A stretch of 64,000 nucleotides of DNA from Nostoc sp. CHAB 5824 (GTDB taxonomy: Bacteria; Cyanobacteriota; Cyanobacteriia; Cyanobacteriales; Nostocaceae): assembly GCF_020829665.1 (NCBI RefSeq), contig NZ_JAIVFT010000009.1, positions 244,892 to 308,891 of the forward strand, written 5' to 3'. Both the position numbers and the translations under genes were made by a program. Below the pieces are notes generated by a model, which was not told the DNA's origin, made no database searches, and saw only the letters and a program-made list of their open reading frames with translations. Every line of letters begins with the position of its first letter. Positions within the stretch are counted from its first letter, which is position 1. Of the stretch, positions 17,209 through 26,055 are shown piece by piece.

Positions 17209-17474
17209 CGCCTGATCGTTTCTGATGTGCGCGGTGTACCATTCAGTAGTTCTAGATTTTCATTTACTACAAAAATCCCTTCATCTAGCTGAATATATTC
17301 GTGCTTATCAAGTGGCAGAAAAGCGTCTCTGGGGCGTTTTGGGTTTCTTCGTCGGGCTTTGAGCAAAGCGGTTTTGTATTCGCGCACAGTGCAAACGTGA
17401 TGTCTACGGCGACAATCTGCGTCTGACCAGCCCAATAATTCTCCAAACCTGTCAACGTAAATGCCAACAATCAT
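17184..17474 (-). CDS. Hypothetical basic protein, antisense to gpJ start region
   Basis: A minus-strand frame of 96 codons with plausible protein composition (RRRHHVCTVREYKTALL, then DAFLPLDKHEYIQLDEG, then NGTPRTSETIRRYLADSAR). The stop codon and last eight residues fall inside hairpin repeat copy 2. It is the only candidate in the 450 bases between the membrane protein and gpJ, and it opposes the operon direction. It may be a small insertion-borne gene; no family recognised. Confidence 0.35.
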   Translation of the reverse strand: MIVGIYVDRFGELLGWSDADCRRRHHVCTVREYKTALLKARRRNPKRPRDAFLPLDKHEYIQLDEGIFVVNENLELLNGTPRTSETIRRYLADSAR

Positions 17475-17505
17475 CGTGCAGAAGCCAGGGAAACCTAACA
17501 GCATT

Positions 17506-18696
17506 ATGCCAAACCCTACTCGTTTTACTCCCCTAGAAGCCCCAAGCCTTTACCCCGCAGACCCCAAACTGATCCTCCAGGCGATGCAGGACAGATGCTA
17601 CACGGCAAGCGATCGCACCCTCAACGATTTCTCTGCCGCTTCTCCCATCGTGGCACTGTATGAGGGGCATCTGTTTGGTATCCTTGAACACTTGTATTAT
17701 ACGAATAAGTTACCGTCAGCCTTGGCAGTGGAGTTCCTGAAAATTGCCGGGATACAGCGCAGGTTGGGAAAAGCGGCGCAAGCCTCCCTCATCTTCACCT
17801 TGTCCGCACCATTGGGCAGTCCTTTCTACCTCAGTGCTGGGTACATGGTGAGTGATGTTTCAAACACTTACAATTTCTTGACGGACGTTGATTTGATAAT
17901 TCCAGCCGGGTCAATATCTGGGGTGGTAACAGCGACGGCTGAGAACTTGGGACGAGCGTACAACCTACCTGCTTACACCATCAAGAATTTGAGCGAGTCA
18001 CGGGCTTTCCTTCAATCCGTGACCAACACCGAACCTGCATCTGGCGGAATCGACGAAGAGACGGAAGACGAAGCAAGAGCTAGAGGGTTTGTAGCACTGC
18101 GACGACGAGGACTGACGAGCGCCGATGACTATGAGCAAGAGACAAAGCTGCTACTGGGTGAGGGGAGCGTGACTAAGGCGGTGGGGTTGCTCGCAGCTGA
18201 TAAGGTGAGTTTTGAAAAGGGTGCAGTTCACGTTTTCGGACTCAACCCCGATGGCACAGAGCTAAACCTTGCCCAAATTAACGAACTGCAATCAGCCCTA
18301 AGAGCGCCAGGGAAAGCGCCAATAGGAGTGCTGGTCTACGTTTCAAGTATCGAGCTTGTGCCGTTAGAGGTGTATGCGATCGCGTCTTTACTTCCTGGCA
18401 GCAATCCAGAAGCGATGGCCCTTGCCATCTACCAGCGTCTGCAAGAGTACCTGCAACCTGGGAATCTGGCACTAGGAGAAACCATCAACCTCAAAGAACT
18501 GGAATTTCAGGTGAAACTGTCAGGAGTCGAATTTGTGCAGTCTGTTTCCACGCATACAGCGCAAGACGTAAGTTATGCAGACATCCAGCTTCCTAATTCC
18601 TACAGTGCAGCCTACCTGCTCGACCTCACGGTTGATCTGGTGCTAGGAGGAGAGAATTTTACCTACAGTTATGGTGAGGGAGGGGATTTAGATTGA
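17506..18696 (+). CDS. Baseplate J protein
   Basis: ATG 17506 is chosen because the product (MPNPTRFTPLEAPSL onward) then starts as gpJ-like proteins do; an ATG at 17461 would add 15 odd residues. The 396-residue protein has the Baseplate_J pattern: AASPIVALYEGHLFGILEHL, a beta region (AGSISGVVTATAENLGRAYNL), then ARGFVALRRRGLTSADDYE, the conserved R-x-GLTSxxDYE core. The C-terminal domain has GETINLKELEFQVKL and SGVEFVQSV. gpJ forms the baseplate wedge edge together with gpI and gp25. Confidence 0.92.
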   Translation: MPNPTRFTPLEAPSLYPADPKLILQAMQDRCYTASDRTLNDFSAASPIVALYEGHLFGILEHLYYTNKLPSALAVEFLKIAGIQRRLGKAAQASLIFTLSAPLGSPFYLSAGYMVSDVSNTYNFLTDVDLIIPAGSISGVVTATAENLGRAYNLPAYTIKNLSESRAFLQSVTNTEPASGGIDEETEDEARARGFVALRRRGLTSADDYEQETKLLLGEGSVTKAVGLLAADKVSFEKGAVHVFGLNPDGTELNLAQINELQSALRAPGKAPIGVLVYVSSIELVPLEVYAIASLLPGSNPEAMALAIYQRLQEYLQPGNLALGETINLKELEFQVKLSGVEFVQSVSTHTAQDVSYADIQLPNSYSAAYLLDLTVDLVLGGENFTYSYGEGGDLD

Positions 18697-18887
18697 GTCA
18701 GCAAGAACACAGAATTGGGCAGAACTATCACGTAGAGGACTGGCTGAGTGTGCCAGGGGCAGAGGTAATTATCCGCAGCCAAGATGATGACAAAGTAAAA
18801 GCCAGCGAGTTAGCTGCTATAGTCAATCGCCTTGCAGTGAATCGCCCAGATGTCAAAGTCGAATATTTCATCAAAATTCACCCCTAA
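18693..18887 (+). CDS. Small phage protein of unknown function
   Basis: Starts at TTG 18693 within the gpJ stop (TTGA overlap) and encodes 64 residues including EDWLSVPGAEVIIRSQDDDKV and NRPDVKVEYFIKIHP. The overlap and its position between gpJ and gpI argue that it is real. It may be a baseplate wedge accessory. No family recognised. Confidence 0.6.
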   Translation: MSQQEHRIGQNYHVEDWLSVPGAEVIIRSQDDDKVKASELAAIVNRLAVNRPDVKVEYFIKIHP

Positions 18888-18892
18888 CGCTT

Positions 18893-19522
18893 ATGCCATC
18901 CGCTTGGGAACAAGGAAGGCCCATTTACAAACGCCTGCCAATTGCTGAGGAGAAGTACCAAGTAAGTCCAGACGACCCAGAACTCGACCCTGTGGCTGAC
19001 TGGCTAACCTTGCCAGTAGATGAATACTTAGTGGCAATCAAGACAGCAGTTGATAATTTCTATGCTGACTACCTTGACCCCACCACAGCCGCATTCGAGA
19101 ACTTAGACTGGCTCGCGCAGCTGTGCGGATTTACTGGTGAATATTGGGAAACATCGTGGACTGAGGCACAGAAGCGATCGCTCATTACCAATGCCTTTAC
19201 CTTCATTTGGGAATCAAAGGGGACAAGAGCAGTGCTTGAATACCTGCTTGAAACCTTTGGCATACAGGGCAAGATTTACCTTTTGGGTGAATTCCTCGCG
19301 GGACGTAACGTGGCGGGAGATGCCCTTGGAGGAGAACCACTAGAATACTTTCTGCTATTGCCCCTCTCGTATCTGCGAACCTCATACCAGTGGCGGCTAG
19401 CGGTTAAATTTAATCGGTTGTACGGCCCGGTGTACGTCAAATCAACTGTGTGTTTTTCGCAATTCTATTGTGGCTTCTCAGTAGCAGGCGACCCTGTATT
19501 TGATGCAACTGTTGCGTTTTAG
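18893..19522 (+). CDS. Phage tail protein I (gpI-like)
   Basis: A 209-residue protein following gpJ. It contains the gpI pattern: residues 40-120 have LTLPVDEYLVAIKTAVDNFY, LDWLAQLCGF, WTEAQKRSLITNAFTFIWESKGT and VLEYLLETFGI, the conserved helical core of tail protein I. The C-terminal part (LPLSYLRTSYQWRLAVKFN) has beta strands. In P2, gpI works with gpJ to attach the fibres to the baseplate, which fits the fibre genes just downstream. Confidence 0.88.
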   Translation: MPSAWEQGRPIYKRLPIAEEKYQVSPDDPELDPVADWLTLPVDEYLVAIKTAVDNFYADYLDPTTAAFENLDWLAQLCGFTGEYWETSWTEAQKRSLITNAFTFIWESKGTRAVLEYLLETFGIQGKIYLLGEFLAGRNVAGDALGGEPLEYFLLLPLSYLRTSYQWRLAVKFNRLYGPVYVKSTVCFSQFYCGFSVAGDPVFDATVAF

Positions 19523-19554
19523 CTACAATCTTTTGATATTTCAGGAGTATCAAT

Positions 19555-19854
19555 ATGAACAAAGGTGAATTGATCGATGCGATCATCGCTAGATGTGCCG
19601 AAGGTATCGCCACTAAGTCTGGTGTCACCAAAAAACAAGCAGATGCGGTTTTAACAGCTACTTTGGACACAATCATTGAAACTGTATCTAGCGGTGATAA
19701 GGTAACGCTGGTAGGATTTGGCTCATTTGAACCCCGTGACCGAGCCGCCCGCGAAGGACGCAACCCCAAAACCAACGAAAAGATGGAAATTAAGGCAACT
19801 AGAGTACCTGGCTTTTCGGCGGGGAAACAGTTTAGGGAATCGGTAGCTCCTTAG
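19555..19854 (+). CDS. HU family DNA-binding protein
   Basis: A 99-residue histone-like protein: MNKGELIDAIIARC, VTKKQADAVLTATLDTI, then the signature GDKVTLVGFGSFEPRDR and GRNPKTNEKMEIKA with the beta-arm Pro, and a C-terminal VPGFSAGKQFRE. It closely resembles cyanobacterial HU but has an extra loop (AEGIATKSG, about residues 15-23). AGGAG is 10 bases upstream. Lying between gpI and fibre genes, it may condense phage DNA or act in integration, or be a captured host copy. Confidence 0.92.
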   Translation: MNKGELIDAIIARCAEGIATKSGVTKKQADAVLTATLDTIIETVSSGDKVTLVGFGSFEPRDRAAREGRNPKTNEKMEIKATRVPGFSAGKQFRESVAP

Positions 19855-19859
19855 TCATT

Positions 19860-19968
19860 AGACTTCTAGCACTCTTGGGGAAAGGGGTAAGGGGTAAAGG
19901 GAAAAGCGGCGATAGAATTACCCTTTCCCCTTTACCTTTAACCCTTTCCCCACAACTGCAAGAAGTCT
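19860..19968. mobile_element. MITE-like palindromic element, copy 1
   Basis: A 109-bp element with terminal inverted repeats (AGACTTCTAGCA and TGCAAGAAGTCT) and inner inverted GGGGAAAGGGGTAA-type arms round AGCGGCGATAGAATTA. An inverted copy lies at 43927-44028 in the chromosome. It has no coding capacity. Confidence 0.65.
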
Positions 19969-20000
19969 CCTGCCTCCCTTGATGCGGGAACCCTACCCCC

Positions 20001-21416
20001 ATGACGCAGATAACAGGAAAATTCGTAGATTCGGGCGGGGTGGCGTTTGACGGCGATCTAACAATCACCCTTGATGCGCCATTGGTTGATGTTGGCACAA
20101 CACCTGATTTAATTTATACTCTTAGCCCTCACACCTTCACTTTTAGCTCTGGTACATTAGGTGGCGTAAACGTTGTTGAAAGCGCTACAAGCAATGTCAC
20201 CTACCACTTTGTAGTCAACAGGTACGTGACTAAAACCACCTACTGGCTAGCAGATGGTACACAGTACGACGGGCCAGTAGTAACCAATGGTGGCAATTAC
20301 TACACAGGCACGTTTTACGATGCGGCGATATCCCAGCAATTAGGGCAGGTCACAAGCACAGAGCCAAGTATTGCGATGGATTTTCATGCGATCATGCCCA
20401 ATGTCGCATCAGTCGAGTTTGCTAGCTTAATCCCAACACGAATTTCTACAGACTCCTTACCTCGGACAGTGCGATCGCTTGCTGAGTTGCTGACCACCGA
20501 TGCTGATTTTGTAGAGGCGCTACGCGGTGGCCCCCGATTTAAGGGGGCTTACTCGGCTGCAACTTACTACCAAAGGGACGACTCGGTAACTTATGGCGGC
20601 TCAAGCTGGGTCTACATCAACGCCGATCCCACCGCAGGTCAAACACCCTCGGTAATCAATACGGGCTATTGGCAAATCCTTGCCGAAAAGGGCGACACTG
20701 GAGGAACTCTTGGTAATGATACTACCTACGATGCAACCGGATGGAATGGAGCAACAGACGCACCTAGCCGCAATGCTGTGCGGGATTTAGTCGAGGGGCT
20801 GCTTGTAAAAGCATCTGCCCTTTCTGCCTACGCACCACTAAATAACCCTATTTTTGTGGGGACGCCTACAACTCCAACACCCAGCGCAAGTGATCGCACA
20901 ACAACAATCCCTAATACTGCTTGGGTAGGAGGCGAATTTGCCACAATTAATTCCCCCGCACTTTCTGGAACACCAACCACCCCAACTCCTGGGACAAGTA
21001 GCAATTCCCTAGTAATTGCCAATACTGCTTGGGTAAAGTCGCTTGCAGGGATTGCCAGTGGCATAGCTTCACTCGATAGCAGTGCGAAAATCCCCACTGC
21101 ACAATTGGGATTTTTGCAATCCTTGGGGGCTTCTGGATATGTGCGATTGCCAAATAATTTACTGATTCAATGGGCCGAATACACAGTGCCGAGCCAGAGC
21201 TTCACGGCAAGCACTTTTTATACCTTTCCAATCAGCTTTCCTCTAGCTTTTAGCCAAGTGTATCAATGCGTTGGCTGTCAGGCTGCGGGGAATAGCGTCT
21301 CAAGCGTTTCTCTGACTTTTGAGAGCCTTTCTACCACACAAGTGGTAGCCACAATCGCCTACGGAACAACGATCGTGACTTCGCCTAAATTTCGAGTTTT
21401 TGCGGTGGGAATTTAA
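20001..21416 (+). CDS. Phage tail fibre protein
   Basis: A 471-residue fibre. The N-terminus (ITGKFVDSGGVAFDGDLTI) is an Ig-like/attachment domain, followed by RFKGAYSAATYYQRDDSVTY with GSSWVYI (a carbohydrate-binding-like module near residues 180-225). Two copies of the collar repeat GTPTTPTPxxS with NTAWV follow (about 285-350). The C-terminus (GYVRLPNNLLIQWAEY, then SFTASTFYTFPISFP) is the conserved tip domain of many T-even and lambda side-fibre proteins. It probably binds host surface glycans and attaches to the baseplate via gpI/gpJ. Confidence 0.85.
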   Translation: MTQITGKFVDSGGVAFDGDLTITLDAPLVDVGTTPDLIYTLSPHTFTFSSGTLGGVNVVESATSNVTYHFVVNRYVTKTTYWLADGTQYDGPVVTNGGNYYTGTFYDAAISQQLGQVTSTEPSIAMDFHAIMPNVASVEFASLIPTRISTDSLPRTVRSLAELLTTDADFVEALRGGPRFKGAYSAATYYQRDDSVTYGGSSWVYINADPTAGQTPSVINTGYWQILAEKGDTGGTLGNDTTYDATGWNGATDAPSRNAVRDLVEGLLVKASALSAYAPLNNPIFVGTPTTPTPSASDRTTTIPNTAWVGGEFATINSPALSGTPTTPTPGTSSNSLVIANTAWVKSLAGIASGIASLDSSAKIPTAQLGFLQSLGASGYVRLPNNLLIQWAEYTVPSQSFTASTFYTFPISFPLAFSQVYQCVGCQAAGNSVSSVSLTFESLSTTQVVATIAYGTTIVTSPKFRVFAVGI

Positions 21417-21421
21417 TTAAT

Positions 21422-22783
21422 GTGAGTAAGACAAATTTTGTTTCTGGAACTCCTGTAAGTGCAAGCTTTCTCAATGCCATCAACAATCCGATATTTGATG
21501 GGCAGGATTTTGATGGGCACTACTCCAAAATCACTAATAGCGACCTCTCGGATGCCGCAGGGCAGATCAAAACTGAGTGGACGACTTTTCGAGATACTTT
21601 GTTAGTAAGCGCTGGTACTGGGCTATCCGTTAATTACACTGGCGGGGCAATTACTTTAGAGGATGGCACACTTACAGTGATTGCGCCGAGTGCAATCACT
21701 GTACCAGCAAGCTCCACATCATATATTTTTGTAAACACTTCTGGCGCAGTAGCAGTTAGTTCAACCTATCCAACGCGCGGATTAATGCTGGCAAGTGTCA
21801 CGACACTTGCAAATACAATCAACAGTATCGTTGATTTACGACCTCGCTTCATAGTTCGCCCCAGATTCAATGCCATATCAGTATTTGGCGGTATCGGAGT
21901 GCAGGGCGATTACACGCTAAATAGTGGTAGCGCTTCCCTCAACGGAGATTATTATTATCGGGATTTTACCCTTGCCGCTGGAGCAACAATCAACTGTACC
22001 ACTGGGTTTTTATATATCAAATGCAGTGGCAATGTCACGATCAATGGCAGCATTAATATTTCGGCTCCAATTTCTGGAGGCGGACGATTCGGTAGTTCCT
22101 TTTCGCCACAAGACTATCCAGCCTCATCAGGGCAAGGAATCGGAGGAGCGACGGGACATGGTGCAAGTGCCAGCCCAACTTATAATTACGCACAATTTTT
22201 AGCTGGCAGTGGCGGGGCTTCTGGATTTAGCCGAGTATCAGGAGCGGCTTTTGCGGGATTCACCTCCCAAGGTGGAAATGGTGGAGGCTGCATCATCATT
22301 GAAGCAGCTGGCACTATTACGATTGGTGGCACAATTATTAGTGATGGAGGAGATGCGATCAATCCTGGTGCTACATCAATTGGCGCTCCAGTAATTGCCA
22401 AGCTTGCTGGTGGTGGTGGTGGTAGTGGTGGGCTGATTTTCCTGAAAAGTTTGAATTCCATAGCTGTCACTGCTGCTGCCACCTTATCAGTAAAGGGTGG
22501 CAGAGGCGCCAATGGATACGTATTTGGAGATACTAGTTTTGTTTACGGCGGGGGTGGGGGTGGGGGGGGGTACATAGTTTTAGTTTCCCCCAACGTCAAC
22601 ACCACGGGAGCCACAATCTCTTTGACGGGCGGGGCGATTGGAACAGCAGCCGGATCTAATGCATCTGGCTCTATTGGTGGCTCAAACGGAGGATCGTTTG
22701 GCGGCAGTGGCGGCTTGGGAGGGAATTCTCCCCAAATTGGCAGCGCCGGGCAATTTGTAGTTAGAAACTTTACCCCGACTTAG
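21422..22783 (+). CDS. Glycine-rich distal tail fibre protein
   Basis: Starts at GTG 21422, five bases after the previous stop. Residues 1-130 (NFVSGTPVSASFLNAINNP, then a trimerisation-like region) resemble fibre attachment domains; 140-220 form a beta-helix-like stretch (GDYTLNSGSASLNGDYYY, INGSINISAP). From about 215 it is Gly-rich (GGNGGGC, KLAGGGGGSGG, then an eight-Gly run), ending in QFVVRNFTPT. The glycine run is encoded by G5-T-G5-T-G9 (22553-22570), a homopolymer likely to slip during replication. Likely receptor-binding tip. Confidence 0.8.
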   Translation: MSKTNFVSGTPVSASFLNAINNPIFDGQDFDGHYSKITNSDLSDAAGQIKTEWTTFRDTLLVSAGTGLSVNYTGGAITLEDGTLTVIAPSAITVPASSTSYIFVNTSGAVAVSSTYPTRGLMLASVTTLANTINSIVDLRPRFIVRPRFNAISVFGGIGVQGDYTLNSGSASLNGDYYYRDFTLAAGATINCTTGFLYIKCSGNVTINGSINISAPISGGGRFGSSFSPQDYPASSGQGIGGATGHGASASPTYNYAQFLAGSGGASGFSRVSGAAFAGFTSQGGNGGGCIIIEAAGTITIGGTIISDGGDAINPGATSIGAPVIAKLAGGGGGSGGLIFLKSLNSIAVTAAATLSVKGGRGANGYVFGDTSFVYGGGGGGGGYIVLVSPNVNTTGATISLTGGAIGTAAGSNASGSIGGSNGGSFGGSGGLGGNSPQIGSAGQFVVRNFTPT

Positions 22784-22785
22784 AT

Positions 22786-23301
22786 ATGTTTTTTTGGATA
22801 CAAGATAATCAGATTGTCGGCACTGCTCTATCTTGGATAGAGCCAGATTCATGTCCGCAAGATTTTTTATTGGTCGAAGGGACGGATTTACCTATTGAGC
22901 AGATGTACTGGGATAGAGAAACTATACTTGTTAAGCCTCCGCAGCCCTCAAATGAGCATTATTGGAGCAATAAAACCAACGCTTGGGAAGTTCCTCCAAC
23001 GATTGCAGTGCCTGAAGTTAGATTCCAAGATTGGGATAGACTTATTTCGCTTTTAGATAGCTCACCGGAATGGGGACGAGTGTACACTGCGGCTGAGAGA
23101 ACTTTGAAGGCTAATACAGCTTTTACGACCTTATTATCAACCCTCACCAATTTCCGCAAAATTGAAACTTTGGAATTTGCGATCGCCAAACTCAGAGAAG
23201 CGATGATTGGTATCTCTGGAGTTGGCGACTTCACAGCAGAGGAAATCGCCAGCATCAATCAGAAGTTGGCTGATTGTGGTTTTGAGTTGCAATTATCTTA
23301 A
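22786..23301 (+). CDS. Tail fibre assembly (Tfa)-like protein, second copy
   Basis: The 171-residue protein follows the glycine-rich fibre by two bases. It opens FFWIQDNQIVGTALSWIEPD and has MYWDRETILVKPPQPSNEHYWSN-type Trp/Pro spacing, as in Tfa chaperones and as in the gene at 2242. The C-terminal half is helical (TNFRKIETLEFAIAKL, FTAEEIASINQKL). The 3' end overlaps the convergent methyltransferase gene by 47 bases. A fibre chaperone or tip cap is the likely role. Confidence 0.55.
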   Translation: MFFWIQDNQIVGTALSWIEPDSCPQDFLLVEGTDLPIEQMYWDRETILVKPPQPSNEHYWSNKTNAWEVPPTIAVPEVRFQDWDRLISLLDSSPEWGRVYTAAERTLKANTAFTTLLSTLTNFRKIETLEFAIAKLREAMIGISGVGDFTAEEIASINQKLADCGFELQLS

Positions 23302-25468
23302 GCGTTATTTTTTTAGCTTCATCCTCCCCGACTAGCTCTTTTAACTGGCGATAGATAATCAATTCTTCCAGTAGTTGATTAATGCGCTCAAGTTTTGCGG
23401 CGATCGCACTTTTGTCAGATTTGATAGCTTCAATGATTGTCTTGTTTTGCCTGGGTTCAGTCTCTAAGTTTTGGATGTGCCAATTGTGCTGGATGATGCT
23501 CTCTTGACACAGTTGAATTTGTATTTCAATTGGCGGGGGTTGTTGTAAAGATTTAAACAATTGTGCTGCGAATTTTGGCGGCACAGAATAACCGATGATT
23601 GATCCAGCAGTGGCAGTATCTGGCGGAAATTCGTACCAGTCGGGAAACCCCTGCAATCGTGCAGCAGCCTGTATTGACAAAGATTTTACACTTCCATCAG
23701 GCAGCCAGATATCGGCGAACTTGCTGCGACTTGACCCTTTACCGTCAGTGAATACGCTGCGTAGCAGCGTATTGCAAGGAAGGTGAGCGGGTTTAATTCT
23801 GTACTCCCCCCTTGCGCCTGTTCTTTCAATTAGCAATGGTGTAGGTTCACTGCCGGCAAGAAATTTCTCAAGCGATTCCTTCTGCCCTGGTACTAGCTCT
23901 GAATCTTTCATTTTGGGGATAAGGTCAGCTATCACCTCATACCATCCCACTGGTTTAATTGCTGGTGGCAATGGCGGCAAAAAGCCTTTAGCCGCCCGGA
24001 CAATGAACCGCTCTCTGGCTTGACAATCCATTAAAGTCATGACTTGCCCTTGCCAGATATAGCCCTCCTCTTCTAATGCCTGGGCAATAATTTTGAAGCT
24101 TTGGGAGTCGCGGTAGCGTTTCACGTTTTCAAGCGTGAAGAATTTAGGTTTTAGATAGCGAATTGCTTCTGTTACAGCGGTTGCCATATCAATATCTTCT
24201 GGCGTTTCAATAGCCTCACCCGCTTTGGCATTACTAAAATTTGAACACATCGGGGAAGCATGGAGAAAATCGGCAGCCCGTGGAAACACAGGAAATCTTA
24301 ACTTTGATATTTCCTGAACAGTTTTCCTTTCCACTCGGCAACCATAACCAAAATTGCGTTCGTGACAGTCAGCGATCGCACTGCTGAGTTTGGGTTTTTT
24401 CGGGTCAAATTCAACGGCTATGAGCGGGCGTATACCAGCTTCTACCATCCCGGCTTCCACGCCACCACCGCCAGCGAATAATATAACCGCGATCGGTGCA
24501 TCCGCTTGCAAAACTGGTTTGGAGCAAGTGTCGCACAAGCTGACGGTATCAGCGGGAAGCAATAGATTTGTAGTGGTCAGCAGAAATTGATAATCCAGCA
24601 GACCAGAGGCATCAATATGCGGATATTGTTCGACCCAGAAGATTTTTCCAGCAGTAAGTGAATAGTGAGAAATGATGCGATCGCCTTTTCTGAAACCTAA
24701 ATCTGTGCCTCTAGTAAGTGGCTCATGTCCAACTAATTTGAACTTTCGGAAATAATCTAGATCGACTCCTTTATACAAAATCCGTCCATCACAGGAGACT
24801 CTGTAAGGCTTTTTGCCCTTAGAAATTTCTGTAACCACGATTTCCTTAGTGACTCCCGGCATGATTGCAAAGCGATCGCCTACAAAAATAACAGGAATTA
24901 AGCTCTCATCAGGCACTTCTAAACCACAACCATTATCCCATTCCACCCACCATTTCCCCTCACGCCATCGGTCAATTACACCAAACCCATGTTTCTTGTG
25001 GCGCACTCGCAAGCCTTCCCAGCAATTGCTAGACTTGAGTTTTGTGGGGCAGGCAGTGAATATATCCGTTTCAGCTTCTAGTGTTGCTAGATATCCTTCT
25101 GCCTTAATGAAAATCCCAAACTGCTTAGAATCGGCATCCCAGTATCGATGCCCTTTTGAAAGTCGATTAAGGGCTTGAGTGCGACGGTCTTCAAGAATTT
25201 CGTCAGCCGTAGAAACGAAAAACTTTTCAATTCTCTCGCCTTCAATAACCGTACAAACCATCAGCAGGTGATGTGGAATAAAAAACTCTTTTCCTTCCCA
25301 CACACCGACTGTTATATCCTGACAAGAATTTTTAAACTGCCAAGACCAGGGGCAATCTTTCTCGCTAATCCAGTCGCCTGCTTGGAGTAGGGCGATATCT
25401 TCTGATGTGGCTGGGCGCTTGGTGCAACTGGTGAAAAATTTGCCGAGGTTGGGTGCAACTATAGTCAT
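23255..25468 (-). CDS. C5 cytosine DNA methyltransferase with long N-terminal extension
   Basis: ATG 25468 is chosen since it overlaps the upstream TGA as ATGA; an ATG 24 bases earlier lies in the upstream gene. The 737-residue protein has a 310-residue N-terminus of unknown function (KKHGFGVIDRWREGKWW resembles a Tudor/SH3-like fold). The C5 methylase core follows: VILFAGGGGVEAG (motif I), ASPMCSNFSNA (motif IV, catalytic Cys in P-M-C instead of P-P-C), FTLENVKRY (ENV motif VI), DCQARERFIV (motif VIII), and QAAARLQGFPDWYEFP with GSIIGYSVPP (IX-X). It probably protects phage DNA from host restriction; no cognate nuclease is adjacent. Confidence 0.85.
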   Translation of the reverse strand: MTIVAPNLGKFFTSCTKRPATSEDIALLQAGDWISEKDCPWSWQFKNSCQDITVGVWEGKEFFIPHHLLMVCTVIEGERIEKFFVSTADEILEDRRTQALNRLSKGHRYWDADSKQFGIFIKAEGYLATLEAETDIFTACPTKLKSSNCWEGLRVRHKKHGFGVIDRWREGKWWVEWDNGCGLEVPDESLIPVIFVGDRFAIMPGVTKEIVVTEISKGKKPYRVSCDGRILYKGVDLDYFRKFKLVGHEPLTRGTDLGFRKGDRIISHYSLTAGKIFWVEQYPHIDASGLLDYQFLLTTTNLLLPADTVSLCDTCSKPVLQADAPIAVILFAGGGGVEAGMVEAGIRPLIAVEFDPKKPKLSSAIADCHERNFGYGCRVERKTVQEISKLRFPVFPRAADFLHASPMCSNFSNAKAGEAIETPEDIDMATAVTEAIRYLKPKFFTLENVKRYRDSQSFKIIAQALEEEGYIWQGQVMTLMDCQARERFIVRAAKGFLPPLPPAIKPVGWYEVIADLIPKMKDSELVPGQKESLEKFLAGSEPTPLLIERTGARGEYRIKPAHLPCNTLLRSVFTDGKGSSRSKFADIWLPDGSVKSLSIQAAARLQGFPDWYEFPPDTATAGSIIGYSVPPKFAAQLFKSLQQPPPIEIQIQLCQESIIQHNWHIQNLETEPRQNKTIIEAIKSDKSAIAAKLERINQLLEELIIYRQLKELVGEDEAKKITLKIIATQNHNQPTSD

Positions 25469-26055
25469 GCTTTTGGCCCCCACATTGGGCATTGCTGTCC
25501 CACTTGCTCGAACATCTGCTCAACCTCTACCCAATACTCACTTTCTACTTCAACAATGTCTGAAACCTGTTCGCGGATGCCGCGCTCAAAATGACAGCAC
25601 TCTCCTGAGTAGGAATACAAACCGCTATCAATGACTGGGTGAAATTCTCCCATGAGGCAATTGAGACAGGATTTGTTGTGATCCTCAAAGGCTGCTACAA
25701 AAGAATTTTCACAAGAATAGTTTAAGCAAAGCGTACCGCCACACTGTGACTTATACAGCCAATCTCTGCACTTGTCACATTTTTCAATAATCCTGGTCTT
25801 GACTCGCCAGCTACAAGTATCTGTGTCCGGTTGATGGTAGTAGCTATCTTCGTCAATTGTATTGAGGTTTACGGCAGGAGAGAAGCCTAGTTCTAATGCC
25901 TTTCGTTTACCTAGTTCGCTAAGATTTTCAAAAGTTACTTCTGTGATATGAGTTTCATAAAGCTCCGCACCTCGCGCCCATTCATGATTGAGGTATAAAC
26001 CGTTAGTTATTCTGAGGATTGTGTAACTCTTAAAGACCAGTTGGTGGTAAATCAT
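25465..26055 (-). CDS. Cys-rich (zinc-binding) phage protein, function unknown
   Basis: A 196-residue protein with four or more Cys pairs: CDKCRDWLYKSQCGGTLC, CENS and CLNCLMGEFHP, which suggests structural zinc sites in the middle third. The N-terminal part (NLSELGKRKALELGF) looks helical. Start and stop overlap both neighbours by ATGA, so it belongs to the leftward early operon with the ASCH remnant and the methyltransferase. No family recognised. Confidence 0.6.
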   Translation of the reverse strand: MIYHQLVFKSYTILRITNGLYLNHEWARGAELYETHITEVTFENLSELGKRKALELGFSPAVNLNTIDEDSYYHQPDTDTCSWRVKTRIIEKCDKCRDWLYKSQCGGTLCLNYSCENSFVAAFEDHNKSCLNCLMGEFHPVIDSGLYSYSGECCHFERGIREQVSDIVEVESEYWVEVEQMFEQVGQQCPMWGPKA

